Origin: Eopsaltria australis
Lineage: Eukaryota > Chordata > Aves > Passeriformes > Petroicidae
Length of the DNA: 64,000 nt
Reading direction: 5' to 3'
Assembly: GCA_034509425.1 (NCBI GenBank)
Contig: JAVTVJ010000297.1
Span: 248,001 to 312,000 of the forward strand
Part shown: piece after piece, positions 11,909 through 24,943 of the stretch
Layout: every line of letters starts with the position of its first letter
Position numbering within the stretch: position 1 is the first letter of the stretch
The notes under the pieces: model-generated
Told to the model about the DNA's origin: nothing
What the model saw: only the letters and a program-made list of their open reading frames with translations
Databases searched by the model: none
Translations under genes and position numbers: made by a program

Positions 11909-13909
11909 TCTTTTTATCATTATTCTTTTTATTTTAAGGATGAGATGTGATTTTGTCTGTTTGCTTTCTATTTGTTTCTAATGGACTTTTTTTACACCCC
12001 CTCCCGAAAGTTACCTTGGTGGCTCTTATATCCAAAGGTAAAAATGGAGAAAAGCCTGGTCTTTGCTAGGAAAAGTATAAATGTGTGCTGGGATAATTCC
12101 AGCAGCTGTCCCACCCTGAGGAGGAAACCAGGCCAGTTTTGTTTCAAACCCTGCACCATGGAGCTCAGTGATCCTGAATTTTCTCTCCCCATGCAGTCTG
12201 GATAGTGGGAATGCTAAACAGATGTGGACACACAGGGATTGAACCTAGAGAGCACTGCATTATTCGAGGGAGTTGAGGCAAAAAGGCCAATATTTACCTC
12301 AGGAGTATTTACTGTAAATTAAATCCAACCAACAGCAGCCAACTGGAGAGACTAACACTGCAGGGATATGTGCAAGGGCATTGGGTTAAAGTTTTGTCCT
12401 CTTTAAACAGACCAAAACTCAGGTTTTTAGAATTTTTTCCCCCTTTAAAGAACAAAAGAATTTAAAATACACTCAGAAGTATGTGCACTTTTCAATGTTT
12501 AGTGGGATGAAGGTCATGTATAATGTAAAAAACCCCCAAAACCCAAAAATTCTAGCTAGTCACTCATTATCTTAAATAAAAAGGCAAAAATGTTTCTCCC
12601 AACCTAAACTGAAAGCATCATTTCAGAGAATGTGTCTGGTCTGTGCCATGTTGATTTAAAACCACATTACTCTAAATGTAACACTGCCTTGTTGGGATTA
12701 ACACCTTGGCCAGAAATTTCATGCTGATAGATGTAGAAATGTAGATTTATATACTTCATTCAGCAGTTAAGGGAAGTTAATAAACTCAAAATTAGGTAGA
12801 TTTTTCTAATTTCTAATGGTCTTTTTATATTTAAATAAAGTACTGAAATGAGCACAAAATGCTTCTGTACCTTGGGTGTACATTGGTGTTTCTGGCTGTG
12901 TATTGTGATAATAATGGGATTTTCCCAGGGTTTCCAAGGTTGAAAGTGTGGGGGTTTTATTGGGTTTTGGGGGTGTTTTAGGGGTTTTTTTTTCCCCCCA
13001 GGGGCAGTTCCAGCTTAGTTCCCTGTTGCCTTTTAAAAGGCAGTGATTAAATCAAGGTGTTATTGATTTCCTTGCAAATAGACAACTAAAAGTTCCACCA
13101 GCTCCAAACCTTACTCTTCCCAACCCTCTCCTTTCCTAACAAAGCTTCCAGGTCATGGTTTTTCATTGGCAGAACTGAATGAAGATCTAATAAATACTCA
13201 ACCCAAATTATTATAACTTCACTCTCAGACTCCTGGAAAAAAAACCTCCCCCTTTTGGGACACAGCTCTAAGGCTGGGTCAAGACTTGCAGAGAAAGAAG
13301 CAGGAAAAGGAGCTTATAAGGTGTGAAGTAAAGCTGTAATAAAATCCAATCTTTCCCTGAAGGAGGAGTTTGCAATACCTGCACCTAGAGCAGGTTGTGA
13401 TAACTGCCTGTGCTTTGTGGGGAGAAATAAACAGCTTTATGTTCCTGACCTCCAGCACACACAGCCATGAAATCAGAGTGCAATTGGAGTTATTTGCTGC
13501 TTTTTAGATATTCATTTCTCTTCCCTGGCGCTCAAAAGGCCTGGCTGAAGGCAGCTTATACAAGATTAGGCTTCCAACACCTTCATGCATTATAGACTCC
13601 AAAGACATTTTTTTCCCCACCTCTCAGAAGGTGAAAGTGTTGAGTCATTTCTTTTAAAGACCTGATGGAGGTTATTGCTCATTAAATGAAAGAGCTGCTG
13701 TTCAAGGCAGGGTTCAGAGCTGCTATTCTAGGCTGGGCTTGGGGATCCTGCTCCAGGCCAGGCTCAGGGATGCTCTTCCCAGGCCCAGCTCAGGGATGCT
13801 CTGTGTCCATCTGCAGCTTCCACATCCCCCCAGGACGCAGCTCCCAGTTTCCCCTCTCCTGCTCTTCTCACCCTTCCCTGGCTTAACTAAGCCAGGCCCC
13901 AGCAGCTTA

Positions 13910-14190
13910 TCCGAGATCCTAGCAGGGATTACCAGGAGCTCATCATTATTGCAATAATTAGGGTTTCAAACACGAAGGGATTGTCATTTGTGGAGCCAGT
14001 CCCTCTAATGGAGAAACAACCCCCGTGCTACAGGAGAGGATAATTTGGCAGCTCCAGTCCCAGTGGCTCAGAGACATAAAACCCAGCCTCATCAATGTGT
14101 AAGATTAGAAGTAATTAGCTCCTCTATGGTAAAGTCATCGCTCAGGAACTCGGCGCCGTCTGGGGACTCGGTGTAAGGATGCCTCAGGGA
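13910..14190. promoter_or_regulatory. Candidate enhancer-like block with paired TAATTA motifs
   Basis: The core homeodomain-type word TAATTA occurs at 13955-13960 and again at 14112-14117, with GATAATTTGGCAG between them. Composition is balanced, there is no repeat, and a small CpG-containing segment (CTCGGCGCCGTC) follows. It sits in the transposon-free 12-kb stretch. Motif presence is seen directly, and enhancer function is inference. Confidence 0.2.
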
Positions 14191-14419
14191 CAAGTAAGAT
14201 GGGACCTTTGGCTTCTGTGATTTGGAAGGGGTGAGACCTAATTAAATCTTCAAAGATGCTGTAACTGCATTAAAAGGGATTTTTAAATATGAGCCATATT
14301 CCCTTCCACTAAACAAACTAGGTGTATTCCACCCTGGAACAGGGAGAGAATTAATCAAGGGACAGCGAGCCAACAGCTGCTGTGAGGCTGCCAAAGAGGA
14401 GATGATACAGGATTATACA

Positions 14420-14480
14420 GAACTGAAGAACATTTAATAAGAATTGAGGGATATTTACAAGAATTGAAGAATATTTAACA
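14420..14480. repeat. 20-bp tandem repeat, three diverged copies
   Basis: Three successive units of 20-21 bases follow the pattern GAATTGAAGAATATTTAACA with one to four changes each (14420-14440, 14441-14460, 14461-14480). Confidence 0.8.
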
Positions 14481-15283
14481 GGTCTTTTTTGAAGGATGAG
14501 GTTTTATTCAGCTGTGGTGAAAACCAAGCACATAACGCTCATTGTAAATCCAAGAGAATGTGGGGGTTTTAAAATCTGTTTCTTAAAATGCTTAATTTAT
14601 AATAAACTCTGATTGCCTTACATAAATAAAAGCTAATTCTCCTGTAAAAAATAATGTACAATTTACTTCTTCACTCATTAAATAAAACCAACTTGCAGCT
14701 TTTCAAAGAGGGGCACACAGAGCTATAATATTTTCTCTACTGAGTTCCACAAAGCACTTCCCATCTTCCTTTTCCTTCAAAAGGCTTGGCACTTTGTGCT
14801 GGAGAAAGGAAAGATTTTAAGTTCTCTTCTCAGCAATGATTGCCTCATTTATACAATCTATCTTCTCCCAAGGATAAAAAAAATTCACTGTATGATATTA
14901 ACATTTTTCTAGCATAACTCAGCCCTCTGCCTGTTGTCAGGGCAGAGGTGGATCCTCAAAGGTGAGTGGAAAAGTGTTTTAAGGGCAGGAACTCAGAGTG
15001 GGACAACAGAAACATGCTGATGGCAAAGAGAAAAGAGCACGGGGATGGCACAGGGAAGTTTCATCATTCTGCTTAATCAAGATTAATTAAAACAGCATCA
15101 AACTCATGGGTAGGCAGGTCAATGCTGAGAGAATTCACCTTTTAGCCAAAAATCTTCAATATTATTATTTTTCTAAACTCTTAGAAGCAATTTAATCCTT
15201 GCATTTATGATGGTGGTAGGACTATAGTTATTTCTTTTATAATAGAACCACCCTCAGCCATTCCTGAGTGAATTCAGGAATGA

Positions 15284-15406
15284 AATCATCCTTTGTTATT
15301 TATACTAAAATTAATTTATACTGAAATTATCCATTGTTATTTATACTGAAATTATTTTATACTGAAATTATCCATTATTATTTATACTGAAATTATCCAT
15401 TGTTTG
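15284..15406. repeat. 25-bp AT-rich tandem repeat
   Basis: The unit is built from ATTATCCATTGTTATTTA followed by TACTGAA. It occurs in two full forms and several partial or shortened ones, including a 16-base version. Differences between copies indicate an older array than the exact duplications elsewhere in the window. Confidence 0.8.
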
Positions 15407-16604
15407 GACTGCCTGTAAAACTGAACTCAGTAATCTTTATTTGAGCCAAACTTGTTGAACAAACCTATAAAGACATGATCCCATACAACACATCCACAGC
15501 TTGTGGGATGACTAAAAACACATTAGTAGCATGATCCCAAAAATGATTCCTTCAACAAGCATCACCCCTTACAAACCAGCCCCCAAAATAAAGAGGTCAC
15601 CCTGTCACCTCCCTGGGGGTGTGGTTTGAGTTTCTTTAGGAGAACAGGAAACTTAACCAGTGGCTGTTTTTAGGAAAGAGGCTTGATGAGCTTGATGGCT
15701 CCTCAATCACTGTGAGAAAAATCAACAGCAATCAAAGTGCTCTGGTATTTCAAACCTTCAAGTGACCTTTCAAGGGGATTTCAGTTTGAAAATACAATAT
15801 GAGGGAAAGATATGGATTTGGGAATTCATCTTATAGCCAAAGCCTTTGCTAAATGTCTCCTGCTAGAAATGTAGAATAAACAGCAGTGGGGATCAAAGGA
15901 AGGGGGAAAAAATGAAGGGAAAAGTGGGTGAGGTCCCAGATTTTATATAAATTATATAATATATAATTATTTATCTTCAGTTCTGATTGTTGGAAATGTC
16001 CCTCAGCTTTCAGGAGAGTTAGGCAAACTGGAAAAGATGAGTGGGACACAGGAAACAAAAGAAAAACTCTCACAGAAAATACAGTCTCACTCTAATGGCA
16101 GAGTCCCTGTGCAGGAAAAAGGAATGGAGAGGAGGAAAACAGAATTTTACTGGGAAACCCCTGGGGACTGAGGAGGAGGCTGCAAAGAAAGCCTGGCTCC
16201 ATCCACCCCAGAACAGAACAGCAGTTAATGCTTTTAAAGTGGAGAGAGTTTTAATGGATTTTTGGTTTTTATTGGGTTTTTGTGGTTTTTTTCTCCCCCA
16301 ACTAAAAGCTGAAGGAAAGTTGGTTCTAAAAGCCTCTGTATTTTTGGACAGAACAGAGAGAGAAAAATCTCAGGTAAAAAAAAATAATAATTGCAAAGAA
16401 CAGTGAAGACAAGGAGAGCTGCATTTGTACCTGGAGCTTGAAATTAGCAACTGGAGCAATACAAAGTGTGTGAGTTTGAATAAAAATACACAGCACAGAA
16501 GTGCTGAGTAATCCAGAACGCTGCTTAATTTTAAAATAGGGATCTTGATATCCCAGGCACCTCAAAATGAGGGTGGGATTAAGATACACCAGAGGAAACT
16601 ATGG

Positions 16605-16620
16605 AAAAAAAAAAAAAAAA
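16605..16620. repeat. Poly-A run of 16
   Basis: An uninterrupted run of 16 A bases, followed by GAAGAAA. No retroposed gene copy or SINE is recognisable upstream of it. Confidence 0.8.
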
Positions 16621-17510
16621 GAAGAAACCCAGTGTAAATTGCCTAGAAATGACTGAAGACCAGGGTGACAAAGGAGCAGAGTCAGAAATAAAAAACAGTA
16701 TAGATAAATAAAATACAGCAATGCCTCCACATCTCCCTAAACTCATCCTAAATGAGCAGAAGTACTCTAGGAACTGATATTTTCCCAGAATGGCCCAGAA
16801 AGGGGAATATTACTGCAGAACATTGACACTAAATAAACTGGGAGTTGTCAGCAAGTCAAAAAAAGGAGTCATAGGGTAGAGATGCGCTAAAATCACAAAA
16901 TTCAGAAGATGCACAGGAAGAGGTACAAGGAGATGTGAAGCTCCTGGGTAGACACATGTACATTAAAAATAGACAAAGTGTAATTGAATCTTGAATCTCC
17001 ATGACCATAATCAGGATAATGAAATACCTGACAATCTACAACAAAATCCTACCCTTCCCAAGGATTAAATTGATCAAATCCTCCACTACACCGTTACTTT
17101 AACATGTATAAACAGCAAAAAACACAACAGAAGGAGTTCATAGCTGCAGCCCTCTTTGATGTGTTTTTACAGAGGAATTCTCTAAATTAACAAAACAGAA
17201 CCAAGTTTATTTAAGCCAAACCACGGGCACTGAGCTGAGAAAGAAATCTCTGCTCTAAAATTAAAATTAAGCTGTTTATTGAAACACAAAGCAGCACATT
17301 CAAGGCTTTTGCTCATCCCCATGTTATCAGAGGATATTTTAGAGGGAAAGGTTGTGAGCTGCATTCTCCTTATTGATGTTGGGAAGCAATGACAGATTTA
17401 CAGTAAAGCTTTGTCAGCAGCAGCACTGAGGTCACTGTGCCCCAATGAACAGAAAATGTTCATTTACCTGTAACCCCACCTGAGTTAAACCCTTCCTTCC
17501 CCAGCCCTTT

Positions 17511-17650
17511 GGCCGGACAAAACATGCATTTACCTTATAAAGCTCAATTCTGCATCAATACTCAGCTAATTGGAGGTTTGCTGTCATTAATTTAGATAAT
17601 ATACATTCATCTCACATAAATAGCTTCGAGCAGCTTCTTTAATTTAACCT
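17511..17650. promoter_or_regulatory. Candidate enhancer-like block
   Basis: AT-rich but complex sequence with ATGCAT at 17524-17529, GCTAATTGG near 17565, TCATTAATTTAG and a TTCGAGCAGCTTC segment within 140 bases. No repeat or frame explains it. The homeodomain and POU-type words are seen directly, and regulatory function is inference. Confidence 0.2.
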
Positions 17651-18489
17651 TTCTTTTAGCCTCCTTTTCTCACTGTCACACAACCAGCAATTGAGAGCTC
17701 ACAAATGACCTCCTGTGCCACAGCCCTGCCACAACAATCCATGGGAGGAATTTCATAAAACAGATTAAATTCTACAGCGTTGGCTTTGATGAATTAGTAG
17801 AATTTGTCCCCTGCAGCTGCTCAGAGCTGCTCAGAGTTAATCTTTGATTTTCAGCTGAGTGTTGGAAAGAGTAAACCAGGGACACGTTCAAGTTGAGTCA
17901 CCTCCATGGCTGAAGTGGAAATAGAGCCACAGCAGCCATAGAAACAAAACTTTTAAATGTTTTTACCTTTTCTCTCCCTTATCTCACTGCCTAAAACAAT
18001 ACCTGACGAGGGACTTCCCATGACAAAGCGTTTCTGTGTCAATTCTGGGATTATTACAATTACTCGGTGATGATTATTCCTTCCTGCCTGGTGTCACATC
18101 ACATCACAAGGAAGCAGAGCTGAGGATCATTTTCCCACAAAGCTTCCCAGGTGGCAAATGATGCCAAGGTAAAAAAATTGAGCCCCAGCACAGCAAATCA
18201 CCTGAAATGTTTTGTTCAACACTAAATTATCATCCACCATTTAAATTAAGGATTGCAAGGGAAATTCATTCTGAGCCTTTTCCATTTCCCTCATACTCAC
18301 AATTTGGCTAATGAACCAAGAAAGCAATTAGTGAAACATCTCAATTTATGGCAGGTTGAGGTAATCTTTAGCCAGGGCACAGTTAAAACTCCTGCACTGT
18401 GAAAAGGAGACTTTTCATCTCCTGAAGCAGCTCTGGGGAGTTAATGAGCCCTCCTAATACAGAGCACTAGAGATGGCACAATTTGTCAT

Positions 18490-18625
18490 TTGTGGCTGCC
18501 CCCGCATCCCTGGAAGTGTCCAGGACCAGGCTGGATGGGGCTTGGAGTAGCCTGGGACAGTGGGAGGTGTCCCTGCCCATGGCAGGGGTGGCACTGGATG
18601 GGATTTAAGGTTCCAACCCAAACCC
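18490..18625 (+). mobile_element. CR1 LINE 3' fragment, plus orientation
   Basis: The order GTGGCTGCCCC, ATCCCTGGAAGTGTCCAGG, CAGGCTGGATGGGGCTTGGA, GGAGGTGTCCCTGCCCATGG and TTCCAACCCAAACC is the canonical CR1 3' end in forward orientation. The terminal tail repeat is lost. A 199-residue frame crosses the fragment and is an artefact of it. Confidence 0.9.
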
Positions 18626-20659
18626 TGGAGCACAGCAGGGATTTCCACAAGATTAGGAAGTTTTTTGAGGCATTTCTCCCTTCCACACAACATCTGGGAG
18701 CAACCCAGCCAAGGTTCCACAGCACTGAGATGTTTCCTCCAAAAATTTGTCCTAAACTAGGACAACTTCCCAGTTCTCCAGGTTTAGTGGGATTTCATTT
18801 CTGTGGGACAGAACTCCTATGGATGATCCTGTGCCGATCCTTCTGTGCCATCCCAGAAAAGGGGAAGAAACAAAAGAAGGGAAGCTCTCACATGGGAAGT
18901 GGATCCTGCCTTACCCACATACAGGTAATGAGTGCCAGAGTTGGACACCATTCAGGAATTGCACATGCACACACTCAAACCACAACAAAAACCCAAGAAA
19001 TAAGTCGATCTACTCAAACATTTTTGAGCTGTAATCAACAGATCACTCAGGAAAGAACAGCAGAATGCAAACAGCTTCTCAGCACATGAAAACAGGGAAT
19101 AAGGAAAACAAGGCTGCATGAGGAGCAGGAGACATCATGGAAAATGCAGTGGCAATAACATAACTTAGTGGGGTGCTGTGGTATTTAGCCTGGTAATGAT
19201 TGGTGGCTGTAAAATTTTAAGGGGGCCTAAGCTGATGAGGTATATTTGTTATTTTAAGATTTTATGATAAAACTTTATGATAAATTCTCCTATAGCAAGG
19301 ATTTGGGAATGGGCAATTAACATGGGAAGTGTTTTGGTTTTTTTTTAAATTCAGTGCATCAATAACCATGACTTGGTTAAAAAAAGAAATAATTCAAATT
19401 CAACCAAAAGCTCCCCCGAGGCTTGGGCTCAGTTGGGTGCTGGGTGGTAAAATCAGCCTCTCCCTTTTCCTTTGGATAGCAAAGAAAAAGGAGAACGACC
19501 TTGACTTTATTTACAGCAATGGCAATCTTAGGAGAAGCCTGAGACTGGATAATTGAGTCAGGAATAGGAGTGGAAGTCTCCTGTGACAGCCTGTAATTGT
19601 CAGAGTTGCAGTTAAACACAGCAGACACAAATTCAAGTCATATTTTGAATGCCTGGATCAAACCTGGCCTCCAGACCTCGGGAGAGCTGCTTCTCACTGC
19701 AGCCTGGACCTTCCACTCTGACACAGAGAACATTAACCAGAAAAATGGTAATTCTGCACTTGGTGCTGCAAATATTTCATTTAGAGCTGCATCAAAAATT
19801 CCATCCCCTGAGCAACTGGGAGATTCCTGCTGGAAGCAGCGGTGGGGAAGAGGGGGCCCTGGGAATGTTAGAGAATTCTGGGGGTGTGGAATTGTTGCCA
19901 ATTACGCCTGAGCTCTGGCTGCATGTTTGTGCTGAATGTGTTCAGATTTACTGGAGGAATTGGCCTGAAGTGTTTACTGAATTCTGGGAGGCCTGATTAA
20001 AATAAACTCTGTTCAAGACACTTGTACTGCACGGAGACTCCGGGGTCCAGGGAGAGCTCTGGACGTGTCAGACACCGAAACAACAACAAATTAAAGGAAG
20101 GAATTGGCTCAGGAAATATTACTGCTGGTTCCTGAAAACAAGCTAAAATGCACTTGCTACCTGAGGAGCACAAAGGGGAAGAACATGAGAAGCAATAAAG
20201 TGGAATTTGGACGTGGCAGAGCAGCTCACTGCAGATCCCTGCAGTAAATGAGCACAGAGGTGATTAAGATTAATCACCCCATGGTGTCCTGCCATGCCCA
20301 TCCAGGCTGGGAGGGCTGGAAAGGCAGCCCAGAATGAGGGAGAACAGCCCTTCCTCACTCTTCCATCAGCTGCCAGACCCAGGGAAGGCTCCATTTAAGA
20401 GCCTGGAAATACAGGCAGCAGCACAGGGTTCCTTCTGCTCACTGTTAAAGTTTCTCCCCTCTGGATCTCTCTGACCTTTCTGCTCCCCAGGCTGGACAGC
20501 CAAAGCAGCTCTTTCACTCTGCACAAGCCTTGAACCCCACATCCAGCCCTCTTCCCTTGGAGGCTTCCATGAGCCTTCCCAGAGCAGTGCATTGGATCAG
20601 GGAGAGGTTTGCAGGGAATGACAGCTTAGGAGTGGGACTATTCCCAACCAGGCTCTGTG
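18626..20659. other. Unique stretch without a recognised gene
   Basis: Open frames of up to about 115 codons occur on both strands in overlapping registers and resemble no family. No repeat beyond short A/T runs is recognised. Confidence 0.5.
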
Positions 20660-20770
20660 GGAATCACAGAACCCTCAATGGTTTGGCTTGGAAAGGACCT
20701 TAAAGATGACCTGATTCCACCTCCTGCCAGGGGCAGGGACACCTTCCCTAACCCAGTGCTCCAGGAGCTG
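20660..20770 (-). mobile_element. CR1 LINE 3' fragment, minus orientation
   Basis: The plus strand shows GAATCACAGAACC, ATGGTTTGGCTTGGAAAGGA, CCTTAAAGATGACC and GGGGCAGGGACACC. This is the reverse complement of a CR1 tail and 3' end. Decay after about 110 bp hides its far edge. Confidence 0.85.
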
Positions 20771-23700
20771 AGATCCCACCCTGTGCACACCCTGCTCCCA
20801 GTGCCAGCCCCACAGGGGAAAAGCAGCAGCAACACCAGTGGGGCCCTTCTGACAGCCCCCAGTGAGCCCTGAGCAGGAGAAGATCCCCTGGTTCCATGAA
20901 AGAGGGCTCCCAGATGCATTTCCAAGCCCTTTTGCCTTCCCAGCTGCAGGAGAACAGGACCTGCAGTGGCGTTTGGCTCCTGCATCCTCCTCCCACGTTC
21001 AGCAACCAAGCGAGCCCACGTTTCCCACAGGAGAGCAGGAGGAGGGAGCTGTTTCTGATCCCTCAGCTGCTGGGGGAAGGTTTGTGCTGCTCAGGAAGGG
21101 TTTGGCTTTGGGCAGCTCAAATTGCCATCAACCACGCAGAGGAGACCAGAGACTGACTCAAAACCCAGGCCAAAATCCTGCTCTGCTGCCTCCGGAGAGG
21201 ATGCAAAAAGGAGATGAGACCTTATTTAATGATCTCCTGGTGCCACTGCGAATGTGGGTACCAAGGAGACAACAGAAGCGTGGCAGTGGAAGGGATGACT
21301 CCCCAGGCCACTGCTGAATTTCGTGTTTAAGGCAAAGCTGCAGCTCTCTGCATGAGGAGCAAGGCATTTCCCCAAACACAAAAACACTTCTTTGAGCACA
21401 GCAGCATCTTTCTGCTGCCTTACCCATAAACTCCAGATTAATCTGCTGTTCTAAAGGGTTTATAGGTGATATCATGAGAGTTTCCTTTCACAGAGTTTTA
21501 TTTTACGGCTAAATTGCCAGCTTGTATTTCAGAATCTCAGCTCCGAGGTTCCGCAGGTTTTGGGGGGTCTGCAGGATTGAGGTGCTCAATTCCTGCCTCT
21601 CACACTCTCCTATCTGCTTTTCCCAGTCATCCTGCCACGAGGCATTTCTCCAAGAAGGTGATTTTCCTTCCTGTTCACCATATCTCTGGCAGAAACTGCA
21701 TTTTAGTGAGCTAATTAAATAGAGTTGGATTGTACATCAAATATCAGTAATAATATCAGGCACTAACGCTCTGTCTGCTGTGAGAACAGGTTGCAATACA
21801 CATTGTACCTGTAATACATCACTGGGATAATGATTTGATGCATCTGTGCTGTTAAATCCTCCCTTGGCAGAGTGACCAGCAAGCAAAAGACTCTGGAAAA
21901 TATTTATGGGAAAGAGGATACTGGAATGGTGAAGAGAAGGATCCTCCTCCACTTGCTGTCCTTCCCTGGACTCCTATTCCCAGAGCTTGTGTGAGCTGTA
22001 TCCCCCATTTTCTCCTCCTTTCTGACCCTCCAGAGTATGAGCAACTCTCTTTTTCTGTATTCTACTGATTAATTATTCTTAATTAAACTCCTGTGCTATT
22101 AAAATCTAGTGTATCCCAGAAAAACCTGAGCTAAACCAGCTGATGTTTTTAAATATGCTTTTTTTCCCCCCTCCCAAAGGATTCCAGAGTCCTTCACAAG
22201 CTACAAGCACAGAATGATTAAAATTAAAGCCTTTCTCGAGTTCAGTTTTAATTCCGTGGGAGTTAATTTAATTGAGTTGAAGACATATTGATAACTTGCC
22301 CTCACTTCCCATTTCTGTGGAATAAAGAGAGGGAAGATCTTAGCTAAGCAAAACATCCCCTGGGAGAGGAAATTCCTGAGATGCTCAAAAGGCAGCACCT
22401 GTAGCCAGTGTTTCTTCTCGAGTAAAAAAGGGTATTTTTTTTGTGAACAAAGTTCACAGAACCCTTTTGGAAAATGCTTCCTTGTTCCCCGAGCTGTGAT
22501 CAACCCCAGATTCAGAATACTGAGTTTTCAGTGACCCACTCATCCTCTCATCTCCATAAATCCCCAAACATAGCCATGAAAAGAAGCAAAAACCATTAAA
22601 TATAATAATAAAAACATAAAGGATAATAATGGACTCCCATAAATTGTCAGTGCCCAGGTTCATTTGGGCTCTGGGGGATGGAAGCACAAGGCTCACATCC
22701 ATCTCCATTAATATTTTCAGCCAAAGGTTAAAGAACAGTAAAACGAACTGAGCTGTCAGAGAAAATACATATTAGCATTTAGATTAACAGTTATTATCTC
22801 CATTTCCCATCAGCAGACAACAGCAAAATACGTGATGATGGCTTCAGATATTTTTTCAGAAAGGTTAAGGGGTCTCTGGATCCAAAGGGCAGGGAAAGAC
22901 TGGCCTGGGAGATAAATGGCCTGGCCCTGGCGTGGGCTGTGCATCCCCAGCACATCTGGACTCTGGCTGGAATTAAAATTCATATTGCAGCAGCAATTAA
23001 AAGACAGAAGTAGGTCAGGAGCTGTTGTTCAAGGCAATGTGCAGGCAAGGAAAGGAAGGAAAAAACCCCAAGCAAGCAGAGTTTGCCTGCAAAAAGAAAA
23101 AAATCAGCCTTGAGAAACTCAGGATAAGGTGAGGATGAGGGGATAAAACAGGGACAGCAGAGTTTGGGTGGGTCAGTTCTGGGCTCACAAGCAAAGGCTG
23201 CTCCCACTGGGCAGCTCTCAGGCTGCAGGGTGACATCAGCTCTTGATTTTCCACGGATCAAGTATTTTATTGTGCATGGAAAGGGCTGTCCAAGAGATCC
23301 TCCCTCAGAGCCCTCCCTGCTGTGTCTCACTGGGACAATGCCCATTGTGGGGACCACAACCAGCTCCAGGCATGGAAAATGGGAATGAAACCACATTGCT
23401 TCAACTGCTGCTTTAAAAACTGAGGCTTTTGGTGCAGTCACCTGCAGGCTGGCACTGACCATCCCTGCAGGCTGCTCCTCTGCTGTTGCAGTGCTGCACA
23501 ATTAATGCAGGTGCAGATTTCGTGGGCAGCTCAGTTTCAGTCCCTCAGCCACAAGAGCAAGAAGAGGGTTGAGGAAAATTGAGCAAAGAGAAAGCCAGCC
23601 ATCTAATGTTGATTAAACCTTGCTTTCAGTATAATCTATTCTTAAAGGTGTCCTCTTGACCAAAACTTCACCAGAAAAATGCTCTTTCCTTCTGTAAGAC

Positions 23701-24943
23701 TTTGCAGGGGAACTTTGCCTGTGAAAGTTTGATTTTATCAGGAAAGAGAAGTTAAAAATCATTTTAAATGCTCCAAAGAGCAGCAGTTGGTTTCACAAGA
23801 GGCAGAAGCTCTCCATGTGTGGCCCTGGGCTCTGCCTTGCTCTGTTTCCCATGGGAATTTCTGAGCCAAGCCCTGCCAAGTATCTCCCCAACCTACCCAG
23901 GCTCCCAAATCCATTTTCCACCTTGGCAGCTCCAAGAGGCACTAGGAATCCAGAGCAATAGAAGCAGAAAACAAAATGCAGCCACAATTAAACCCAGATT
24001 TGAAACCCAATCCCAAAGGTGTCCCGGAGCACCCATGGGGAGTGTGGCTGGAGTCACCTTCTGCTGCTGAAACACTTTTTCCATATATTTATCCTACAGA
24101 CATAAGGGAAATCTTATCCATATTCCCTTGACTCCATTCTTCTTCCACAAGATCCACAGATCTTCTTCCACAGCCAAGATCATTGGCAATAGCTAATTTT
24201 GTCACTGGTTATTTTGTGTTTTCTGCACTATTTTGTCCTCTGCCCCTCATGAATCCTTCACTGATGGGCTTCAATCACCAGCAAAGGTTTCTATATCCCA
24301 TTCCACATAAAAGGCATTTTTAGTTGTTTGTGGTACACCCCTGTGCAGAACCCTAATAATTATTAATGGCAGCACCCCATCACCAAGTGGGGAAACCACA
24401 CTTAGAGCTGTTTATTCTTTGCAGGGAGGGGAAGAAAGAGACCCCATTTCCACAGACAGAGCTCAGGGCATGCTCCCCACAGGAGTTTTCTCCCTGTGGA
24501 TTGCCAGGTGTGTGTGACTGACGTGTTCCAGCATCACCCAATTAACACAGTGATTAATGCACAGCACTGATGGCAATCTGGGACACGTTTGGGGCTGGGA
24601 CCACACACAGGGGTGGGAGTGTGGCTGTCCCCTGCTCAGCACTCCCTCCCCAGGGAGGCAGAAATGGCTGATGAAACAAGAGCAGTGTTGGAGGAGAGAG
24701 GAACACCCTCCAAAATGCCCTGGGGGGGTCTCAGGGCTGGGCTGGACCAAAACCTGAGCCAAGACTGTTGGGAACTCTGCTCCTCCAGGCCTGGATGCTC
24801 CCAGGCTGGGATTGCAGCAAAGGAACTCATGGAGGACAAGGGAAAACCTTCATTTTAAAAAATATCCATTGCAGTTTTATCTGTCTGAAGTCATATGTTA
24901 AATACAAAATGGACACTCACACCAGCTCAGCTTTTCCTCTCAA
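20771..24943. other. Unique stretch without a recognised gene
   Basis: This stretch is moderately GC-rich to about 21.3 kb, then AT-leaning. Many short overlapping frames are present, none convincing. A perfect 7-bp inverted repeat with a 3-bp loop lies at 22442-22458. No transposon is recognised. Confidence 0.5.

Larger units (their letters stand above)
6441..18489. other. 12-kb stretch without recognisable transposons or genes
   Basis: No CR1 piece or other mobile element is recognisable over about 12 kb, whereas the rest of the window has one roughly every 3 kb. Open frames are short and unconvincing. The stretch carries several small tandem duplications, T-rich tracts and four blocks listed separately as candidate regulatory DNA (about 8480-8830, 9290-9620, 13910-14190 and 17511-17650). 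Depletion of transposons together with AT-rich, homeodomain-motif-containing sequence is typical of regulatory gene deserts, but conservation cannot be judged from one sequence. Confidence 0.5.

Noticed and set aside
20862..21317. 151-codon plus-strand frame
   Set aside because: Overlaps several frames on both strands in GC-rich non-coding sequence, and its translation shows no domain-like pattern.
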